Part shown: positions 14,088 to 19,043 of the stretch, in pieces
Numbering within the stretch: position 1 is the stretch's first letter
Layout of the letters: the number at the start of each line of letters is the position of its first letter
Source: DASYHS01 sp035998295
GTDB lineage: Bacteria; Pseudomonadota; Alphaproteobacteria; Azospirillales; Azospirillaceae
Direction of reading: 5' to 3'
Assembly: GCF_035998295.1 (NCBI RefSeq)
Contig: NZ_DASYHS010000106.1
Span: forward strand, 1 to 19,043
DNA: 19,043 nt
Made by a program: the position numbers and the translations under genes
Notes under the pieces: generated by a model
The model's database searches: none
What the model saw: the letters and a program-made list of their open reading frames with translations, nothing else
Told to the model about the DNA's origin: nothing

Positions 14088-15319
14088 CGGAACGCCTGCG
14101 TCTGGCCCTGCCGCCGGCCCTGTCCGCGGCCGCGGTCGGCCGGGTGCTGGACGCGCTGGCGCGCGGCGGGGCGGAGGTCCGCTTCGTCGGCGGCTGCGTG
14201 CGCGACGCGATCCTGGGCCGGCCCGTGCGCGACGTCGACCTCGCGACCGACGCGCTGCCGCAGGGGGTGATGGCGCTGCTGCGCGCGGCCGGCATCGGCG
14301 TGGTGCCGACCGGGGTGGCGCACGGCACGGTGACGGCCGTGGTGGACGGCACGCCGGTCGAGGTGACGACCCTGCGCCGCGACGTCGAGACCGACGGGCG
14401 GCGCGCGGTGGTCGACTTCACGGACGACTGGCGCGAGGACGCGGCGCGGCGCGACTTCACGATGAACGCGCTGTCGCTGTCGCCCGACGGCACGGTCCAC
14501 GACTTCTTCGGCGGCATCGCGGACGCGCGCGCCGGCCGGGTGCTGTTCGTCGGCGACCCGGAGGCGCGCATCCGCGAGGACGTGCTGCGCATCCTGCGCT
14601 TCTTCCGCTTCCAGGCCCATTACGGCCGCGGCGCGCCCGACGCCGCGGCGCTGGCGGCGTGCCGGCGGCTCGCCCCGCTGCTGCCCCGCCTGTCGGGCGA
14701 GCGCGTGCGCGCCGAGCTGCTGCGCCTGCTGGAAGCGCCCGACCCGGCACCGGTCTGGCGCCTGATGGCGGACGAGGGCGTGCTCGCCCGTCTGCTGCCC
14801 GAGGCGGCCGACCTGGGCCGGCTCGACGCGCTGGCCGGCCTGGAGCGCGCGGGCGGGGCCGCGCCGGACCCGCTGCGCCGGCTGGCGGCACTGCTGCCCG
14901 GCTCGGCCGCCGCCGCGCTCGACGTCGCCGCGCGCCTGCGCCTGTCCAACCGGGAGCGCGACCGCCTCGTCCTGCTGGCCGAACCGCCGCTCGCCGTCGA
15001 CCCGTCCTCGCCCGATCGCGGCAACCGCCGCGCGCTGCACCGGCTCGGCGCCGCGCATTTCGCCGACCTGGTCCTGCTGGAAGCGGCGGCGCGCCGCCTC
15101 GGCCGCGCCGCGATCGAGCCGGCCCTGGCCGCCGCGGCGGCATGGCGCCCGGTATCCTTCCCCCTCGCCGGCCGCGACCTGCAGGCCCGCGGCGTGCCCC
15201 CCGGCACCGGCATGGGTCGCCTCCTGAAGGAGCTGGAGGCCTGGTGGGAAGACCGCGACTACCGCCCCGACCGCGCCGCCTGCCTCGCCGAGCTGGAGCG
15301 GCGGCTCGGCCACGGGTGA
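14084..15319 (+). CDS. cca: CCA tRNA nucleotidyltransferase / poly(A) polymerase family
   Basis: A 411-residue class II nucleotidyltransferase that adds or repairs the 3' CCA of tRNA. The signature RFVGGCVRDAILGR (33-46) is followed by the catalytic pair in RDVDLATDALP (49-59; Asp50, Asp52). Next come TTLRRDVETDGRRA (95-108), DWREDAARRDFTMNAL (115-130), and the head-neck motif GDPEARIREDVLRILRFFRF (157-176). The C-terminal half is helical, as in the alphaproteobacterial form, and lacks an HD domain. It could function as poly(A) polymerase in some lineages, but its place as the only such gene here favours CCA addition. Start GTG at 14084 overlaps the DUF6111 stop, indicating coupling. It is the last gene before the AT-rich insert. 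Confidence 0.93.
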   Translation: MTERLRLALPPALSAAAVGRVLDALARGGAEVRFVGGCVRDAILGRPVRDVDLATDALPQGVMALLRAAGIGVVPTGVAHGTVTAVVDGTPVEVTTLRRDVETDGRRAVVDFTDDWREDAARRDFTMNALSLSPDGTVHDFFGGIADARAGRVLFVGDPEARIREDVLRILRFFRFQAHYGRGAPDAAALAACRRLAPLLPRLSGERVRAELLRLLEAPDPAPVWRLMADEGVLARLLPEAADLGRLDALAGLERAGGAAPDPLRRLAALLPGSAAAALDVAARLRLSNRERDRLVLLAEPPLAVDPSSPDRGNRRALHRLGAAHFADLVLLEAAARRLGRAAIEPALAAAAAWRPVSFPLAGRDLQARGVPPGTGMGRLLKELEAWWEDRDYRPDRAACLAELERRLGHG

Positions 15320-15413
15320 GCCAGGGCTGCCAAGTTCCCTGCTGATAAAGGCCGTGATTCTCCGTGCCACCCGCGAGCACCGCGACGGCCCTCGATTCAA
15401 CCGCGAATCGCCC

Positions 15414-15443
15414 AGCGCCTTATTAGGAGCAGCGGGCGCTTTT
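15414..15443 (+). terminator. Terminator-like hairpin after cca
   Basis: AGCGCC (15414-15419) pairs with GGCGCT (15435-15440), followed by TTTT (15440-15443). The stem is six pairs with a 15-base loop, so it is modest. It is placed about 95 bases after the cca stop and could end the DUF1285-cca operon. Confidence 0.35.
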
Positions 15444-15725
15444 CGGCATCGGGGTCGAACGTTGCGGCGGAACGGCTGCCATCTCGCGGCCGAGGACCAG
15501 TTCGTAGACTTGGTGCGGAGTAGCCGCTACCCCCCTCGTACCTTGTCAGCGCCCAGCAAGTAGAAAAGAAGCAATTTTAGAAGAAATCTCAATCTTTGTT
15601 ACAGAAATATAGGGAGTGATAGCGGGGGAATGATGTGCGTATTTCAAATTATACAAAACTCGTGCGTCCGTATGCGTATTCTTTTGAAATGTCTCTGAAG
15701 TTAACAAAGGAAAACACGTTTTGCG

Positions 15726-15753
15726 TTGACTAGCTTGGTAAAAAATAGTTAAT
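15726..15753 (+). promoter_or_regulatory. Candidate promoter in AT-rich insert
   Basis: TTGACT (15726-15731) and GTTAAT (15748-15753) are separated by 16 bases; TTAATG with 17 is an alternative. Transcription would begin near 15760, just ahead of the small ORF at 15765 and about 245 bases before the radical SAM start. AT-rich DNA gives such matches easily. Confidence 0.35.
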
Positions 15754-15764
15754 GACAGAGTTGG

Positions 15765-15956
15765 ATGCCGACCAATTCATCTAATTTGCATTTAAAAAGC
15801 AATAGTTCACACCACAGGAAAGTTTCTGCTAAGTTATCTAACGGAATTTATCCTAATTTTGATATGGGATACGATCCCAACAGCTATGTAAAAAGTCCGA
15901 AACATGCGCACGTATACTTTGCGTATACATCGCGACGGCAGATGGGCGCAAAATAA
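15765..15956 (+). CDS. Candidate small ORF upstream of radical SAM gene
   Basis: A 63-residue open frame, ATG to TAA, ending 49 bases before the radical SAM start on the same strand. The product is polar and basic, rich in Asn, Ser and His at the N-terminus (SSNLHLKSNSSHH, 5-17), then Asn/Tyr/Pro-rich (NGIYPNFDMGYDPNSYVK, 26-43) and aromatic (AHVYFAYTS). There is no signal peptide and no membrane segment. The ribosome binding site is weak (GAGTTGG close to the ATG). I do not recognise it. Being next to an orphan radical SAM enzyme it could be a modified-peptide precursor, but it may equally be a chance open frame. Confidence 0.3.
   Translation: MPTNSSNLHLKSNSSHHRKVSAKLSNGIYPNFDMGYDPNSYVKSPKHAHVYFAYTSRRQMGAK
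15865..15928. promoter_or_regulatory. Symmetric motifs upstream of radical SAM gene
   Basis: TGGGATACGATCCCA (15865-15879) is a perfect 6-3-6 palindrome. CGTATAC occurs twice 11 bases apart (15911-15917, 15922-15928), each containing the palindrome GTATAC, so both face the same side of the helix. They lie 78-140 bases before the radical SAM start and may be operator sites. Function is inferred only from symmetry and position. Confidence 0.35.
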
Positions 15957-16005
15957 AATCTACAAAATATAGGTAAATCCCAACAGTATCAGGATGGAGG
16001 ACAAA

Positions 16006-17571
16006 ATGGAAATTCTGTTTATTAATGCTGGAGACACCTTCACTCACAAGGCCAGCGCAAACGCTGCTCTTTATCCAAACGTCGGGCTTTTAACTATTAT
16101 GTCTGCTCTCAAGGAAAAACTTGAGATAAGTGGAATTTCGGCAGCTCTCGGCTATATTGACGGATGTGTGTATGGAAACGAAAAAATTAAAAGTATAATA
16201 AGTGAAAATCGTAACACCATTAAGATAGTATGCTTTAGTGTTCTTACGGCAAACTACGGGGCATCTGTGGAAATAGCAAAATTTTCTAAGGAATGTATTG
16301 GTGGCGTGACAACAATTTTCGGAAACGACCATTTTTCTGCTCTTTATAGAAATGTGATGTCAAAGCAGTCAGACATTGATTTCGGTTTTTACGGTAATGA
16401 TGTTGTGATGGGTTTTGCAGAGTTCGCGTGTGATGTTATATGCAACAATGTAGGTGATTTGAGCTCATATCCCGGCCTTGTTTACCGACTCACCAATAAT
16501 GATGTAGTCAGAAATGCCGAAAATCCTTCTGAATACAACGGTCTTCCTTTGGTTAAATATAGTCTTTGTGATGAAACTCTTCCTCACTCAGAATTGTACG
16601 TCGATGGACAGAGAAGAACGTACTATTTTATGAAAAATAGGAATCTAAGGAGTCAAATTATAGACATAGGTAGAGGGTGCATAAAATTTTCGGGAAAAAG
16701 AGTTAACAATATACCCGTTAACGCATGCGATTTCTGCGGAATAATTCCGGGAGTCAAATCTGTTCTATCTACGTCCTCGGATATAGCATGGAAAAGAATA
16801 AGGAACGCTTTTGAACATGGGTACAACTACTTTTATATTACGGCCGATGAGTTACCGCTAACGTTTTGGCCTCTCATAAAAAGTATGTCTCAGAACGTAC
16901 CAAAATGGTTTGAGGAGCTATCGGCGGAACAGAAGCCAAAGATGTTCGGTTATGCGAGAGCGGAGGCGTTTGAACGTCAGCCAGAGAAAATCGACATTCT
17001 TGTTGGCGTTTTCGGCTTCGATCATTTCTTCGTCGGATTTGACGGGCTCTCTGATATCTCGCTAAGGCTGATGAATAAGCAATCTGTTGTAAAAAAGGAA
17101 AAAGAATATGGCTTAATGTCCGCGAATATAGATGCGTTAAATGCTATATCTAGTAGAGGTTGTTTAATAACCGCGGGAATCGTTGTTACGCATCTCGGTA
17201 TAACGGAGAATATCATGCAAGAAAATTACCAAAATCTGGAGATCTTAGTTTCCGAAAATCATAAAACTTTTGCCGCGCTAGATTTCGGTCCTTTGTGTCC
17301 TATCCCTGGATCTCAATCATTCCGTTATCTTGTTGATCCAAATTTTGCGCAAGAAAAAGCGAAAAAATATGGACTGCGAGTTAACTACGAGTACTTGAAT
17401 TTTACGAAAGAAAAATACGAAAATTGTGATTTATTCGATAACAATGAACTCATAGATGATTTTATGAAAGGGTGTTGCCCGGATATAAACCAGGAAATAC
17501 TAGAACGCTATATGGAGAAGATTTCTGATCTTGCTCGACGACACGGAATTGTCGTAGGAGGCGGCGTATAA
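16006..17571 (+). CDS. Orphan radical SAM protein with B12-binding-like N-terminus
   Basis: A 521-residue protein from the ATG at 16006, which has GGAGG five bases upstream; the ATG at 15994 has none. Residues about 1-150 resemble the Rossmann-like cobalamin-binding domain of B12-radical SAM enzymes (LYPNVGLLTIMSALKEKL; VCFSVLTANYGASVEIAKF; FGNDHFSALYRNVM; DFGFYGNDVV), without an evident D-x-H-x-x-G cobalamin ligand. The radical SAM core begins about 215 (QIIDIGRGC). The cluster cysteines appear to be Cys225, Cys241 and Cys244, a C-X15-C-X2-C pattern instead of C-X3-C-X2-C. Later family elements are YFYITADELPL (275-285), FGYARAEAFER and FFVGFDGLSDISLRLMNKQ (341-359). Catalysis through the 5'-deoxyadenosyl radical is inferred; the substrate is unknown. 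The gene is AT-rich and stands alone, indicating recent transfer. Confidence 0.8.
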   Translation: MEILFINAGDTFTHKASANAALYPNVGLLTIMSALKEKLEISGISAALGYIDGCVYGNEKIKSIISENRNTIKIVCFSVLTANYGASVEIAKFSKECIGGVTTIFGNDHFSALYRNVMSKQSDIDFGFYGNDVVMGFAEFACDVICNNVGDLSSYPGLVYRLTNNDVVRNAENPSEYNGLPLVKYSLCDETLPHSELYVDGQRRTYYFMKNRNLRSQIIDIGRGCIKFSGKRVNNIPVNACDFCGIIPGVKSVLSTSSDIAWKRIRNAFEHGYNYFYITADELPLTFWPLIKSMSQNVPKWFEELSAEQKPKMFGYARAEAFERQPEKIDILVGVFGFDHFFVGFDGLSDISLRLMNKQSVVKKEKEYGLMSANIDALNAISSRGCLITAGIVVTHLGITENIMQENYQNLEILVSENHKTFAALDFGPLCPIPGSQSFRYLVDPNFAQEKAKKYGLRVNYEYLNFTKEKYENCDLFDNNELIDDFMKGCCPDINQEILERYMEKISDLARRHGIVVGGGV

Positions 17572-17578
17572 GGGAGTC

Positions 17579-17600
17579 CGAACGTTCTCCGAGCCGTTCG
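17579..17600 (+). terminator. Weak hairpin after radical SAM gene
   Basis: CGAACG (17579-17584) pairs with CGTTCG (17595-17600) across a 10-base loop, eight bases after the stop. No T-run follows, so termination activity is doubtful. Confidence 0.2.
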
Positions 17601-17745
17601 CTAGCATCTCTGGTACCCTGGTCATCAATCAAACATCGGAAGTAAGGGCTGCCCAACCCTCCCCCTTCTCGAGGTTCATGGCCTGGTTTTAGTGAGAGGC
17701 GAGATATCATCGTGCTGCCGTACCTGTCCAGTTGAGGTCCGATCC

Positions 17746-18390
17746 ATGGATATTCCCCTTCTCTTCGCTGCTGCGTTCGCGGGCTTCATCTACGGCATAA
17801 CACCGGGTCCTGGCGTCCTCGCCGTGCTCGGCATCGGCGCCGACCGCGGGCGCCGCTCAGCCACGGCGTTCCTCGCGGGGCATTTGGCCGGGGACGTGCT
17901 CTGGTCCACGCTGGCGCTCGTCTCGCTCGTCGGCGTCACCACGGTCGGCTCGCTCGTGTTCGACCTCCTCGGGGGTGTCAGCGGAATCTATCTCTTCTGG
18001 CTGGGCTGGCGGGCGGTGCGGGTGCAGCGGTCGGCTGCGGGCGACGCGATTACAGTAACCGCGCGTCGGCCATTTCTCCATGGCCTCGCCTTTGGCCTCA
18101 CCAACCCCAAGGCTTATCCCGTCGCGGTCGCGACGCTGACCGCCCTGTTGTCGGCAAAAGCCGGCCTGCTCACCTGGGCCATGCTGCCGACGCTCGTCGG
18201 GGTCACCTGCATCGGTGGGATTTCCGCTTACCTAATTCTGATCGGACTCGTCGGAGCGGCGGCAGTGAGGCAAGCCTATCGCCGGCACGAAATCCTGATC
18301 ACCCGCGCCAGCGGCGTCATGTTCATCGGCTTCGCCTGCCACGCCATCCTGCACGCGGTCCCCGGTCTGATGGCAGCGAGACGGGCCTGA
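17746..18390 (+). CDS. LysE/RhtB family amino-acid exporter
   Basis: A 214-residue inner-membrane protein with about six hydrophobic segments (roughly 5-27, 38-62, 66-90, 112-135, 140-175, 188-208). The family hallmark is FIYGITPGPGVLAVLGIGA (14-32), followed by the RGRRSATAFLAGHLAGD loop and GLTNPKAYPVA (117-127). Members export amino acids or related metabolites using the proton gradient; the substrate here cannot be read from sequence. Start ATG 17746 has GAGG eight bases upstream. A line within it (18181-18240) counts 35 G+C of 60, lower than the cca and MoxR genes, so it may belong to the same accessory stretch as the radical SAM gene. It could export that enzyme's product, which is speculation. 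It is convergent with hemF. Confidence 0.88.
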   Translation: MDIPLLFAAAFAGFIYGITPGPGVLAVLGIGADRGRRSATAFLAGHLAGDVLWSTLALVSLVGVTTVGSLVFDLLGGVSGIYLFWLGWRAVRVQRSAAGDAITVTARRPFLHGLAFGLTNPKAYPVAVATLTALLSAKAGLLTWAMLPTLVGVTCIGGISAYLILIGLVGAAAVRQAYRRHEILITRASGVMFIGFACHAILHAVPGLMAARRA

Positions 18391-18523
18391 GTGCCCGTTT
18401 CCGGGTGCCCGTTGGGTCCCAGCCTATTCGCCGCCCCAGGGCACAGTGGCCGAGCCCGACGGCCGGCTACTGGTGAAATCGGCCGGCCAACGTGCCGACC
18501 GGCGGCCGCGCAACCCCGGTCCC

Positions 18524-19043
18524 CTACGGCCAGCGCACCTCGGGCGGCAGGGACATCAGGATGGCCTCGACGTTGCCGCCGGTCTTCAGGCCGAAGGTCG
18601 TGCCGCGGTCGTAGAGCAGGTTGAACTCGACGTAGCGGCCGCGCTTGACCAGCAGGGCGTCGCGCTGCTCCGGCGTCCAGGGCCGGTCCATGTGCCGGCG
18701 CACGATGGCGGGATACGCCTCCAGGAAGGCGAGGCCGACGTCGCGGGTGAAGGCGAGGTCGGCCTCCCAGTCGCCGCTGTCGACGTGGTCGTAGAAGATC
18801 CCGCCGATCCCGCGCGGCTCGTTGCGGTGGGGCAGGAAGAAGTAGCGGTCGCACCACTCCTTGAAGCGCTGGTAGTAGCCGGGGTCGTGCGCGTCGCAGG
18901 CGCGCTTCAGCGCGCCGTGGAAGGCGGCCGCGTCGTCGGCGTCGGGGAAGGCCGGGGTCATGTCGGCCCCGCCGCCGAACCAGCCGATGCCGGTCACGAT
19001 GTGGCGGGTGTTCATGTGCACCGCCGGCACCAGCGGCGAGCGC
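18524..19043 (-). CDS. hemF: Oxygen-dependent coproporphyrinogen III oxidase (5' part off the window)
   Basis: The C-terminal 173 residues of HemF, which converts coproporphyrinogen III to protoporphyrinogen IX with O2 in haem synthesis. Diagnostic motifs in order: PAVHMNTRHI, WFGGGADMTP, FKEWCDRYFFLPHRNEPRG, GIGGIFYD, RYVEFNLLYDRGTTFGLKTG and GNVEAILMSLPPEVRWP before TAG. The short end after the MSLPP motif is normal for alphaproteobacterial HemF rather than a truncation. The frame is open to the right edge of the window, so the start and about 40 percent of the protein lie outside. It is cytoplasmic and homodimeric in characterised members. It faces the LysE gene across 133 bases of unremarkable DNA. 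Confidence 0.95.
   Translation of the reverse strand, partial: RSPLVPAVHMNTRHIVTGIGWFGGGADMTPAFPDADDAAAFHGALKRACDAHDPGYYQRFKEWCDRYFFLPHRNEPRGIGGIFYDHVDSGDWEADLAFTRDVGLAFLEAYPAIVRRHMDRPWTPEQRDALLVKRGRYVEFNLLYDRGTTFGLKTGGNVEAILMSLPPEVRWP

Larger units (their letters stand above)
15320..16005. other. Non-coding transition from GC-rich backbone into AT-rich insert
   Basis: The first 230 bases remain fairly GC-rich and hold no convincing gene. A hairpin (CGATTC 15393-15398 / GAATCG 15405-15410) and a terminator-like structure lie here. From about 15550 composition becomes strongly AT-rich and stays so through the radical SAM gene. This part holds a possible promoter, a 63-codon small ORF and two symmetric motifs, listed separately. 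No transposase, integrase, tRNA or clear target-site duplication was found. Confidence 0.6.

Noticed and set aside
15354..15563. 69-codon plus-strand frame after cca
   Set aside because: Contains the terminator-like hairpin, has no ribosome site, and the composition shifts within it.
15853..16047. 64-codon minus-strand frame over the radical SAM start
   Set aside because: It overlaps the well-supported start and ribosome site of the enzyme, with no motif or start context of its own.
15323..17656. AGGGCTGCC at 15323-15331 and again at 17645-17653 as possible target-site repeats around the insert
   Set aside because: Only nine bases match exactly, they do not sit at the composition boundary, and a chance match of this length over several hundred bases is not rare.
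17462..17710. 82-codon minus-strand frame after the radical SAM gene
   Set aside because: Half lies antisense to the enzyme; no ribosome site and no recognisable motif. A transposase remnant was considered but not supported.
15320..17745. tRNA gene, CRISPR array or integrase marking the insert
   Set aside because: No cloverleaf, regularly spaced repeats or recombinase-like frame could be found on either strand.

Overview
The window is chromosomal DNA from a very GC-rich bacterium, most likely an alphaproteobacterium of the Rhodospirillales type. Counting single 60-base lines gives 49 G+C of 60 inside cca (14281-14340) but 23 of 60 inside the insert at 16081-16140. Support for the lineage is the block moxR-DUF58-DUF4159-amidotransferase-like facing DUF1285-NUDIX-DUF6111-cca, and a HemF ending shortly after the 'MSLPPEVRWP' motif.

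Layout. (1) 1-1128: a partial Spy/CpxP-like periplasmic protein diverges from a Crp/Fnr-type regulator, with a perfect 9-bp inverted repeat between them. (2) 1105-2377: an antisense scrap resembling a receiver-domain N-terminus, a textbook Fur-box promoter driving a small HHxPCC protein, and a convergent conserved protein of unknown function. (3) 2484-5685: an orphan MEDS-HisKA_2 histidine kinase, then a serine hydrolase (beta-lactamase/EstB fold) divergent from a TetR regulator; two near-palindromic operator copies cover the shared promoter. (4) 12488 down to 5705, minus strand: a tight four-gene operon of a MoxR AAA+ ATPase, a DUF58 protein and two large membrane-anchored proteins with VWA-like and amidotransferase-like parts. 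(5) 12659-15319, plus strand: a divergent operon DUF1285, CoA pyrophosphatase (NUDIX), DUF6111 and CCA-adding enzyme, coupled by GTGA or longer overlaps. (6) About 15550-17700: an AT-rich insert holding one orphan radical SAM protein with an expanded cysteine loop, a candidate small ORF upstream and symmetric DNA motifs. (7) 17746-19043: a LysE/RhtB exporter of intermediate GC and the 3' part of hemF.

The genes fall into local units. The MoxR operon probably makes one envelope-associated chaperone/surveillance complex. The cca operon holds RNA and nucleotide housekeeping functions. The hydrolase/TetR pair looks like a self-contained inducible module. The AT-rich radical SAM insert is the most unusual element: foreign composition, no recognisable biosynthetic partner, and a non-canonical C-X15-C-X2-C iron-sulfur motif.
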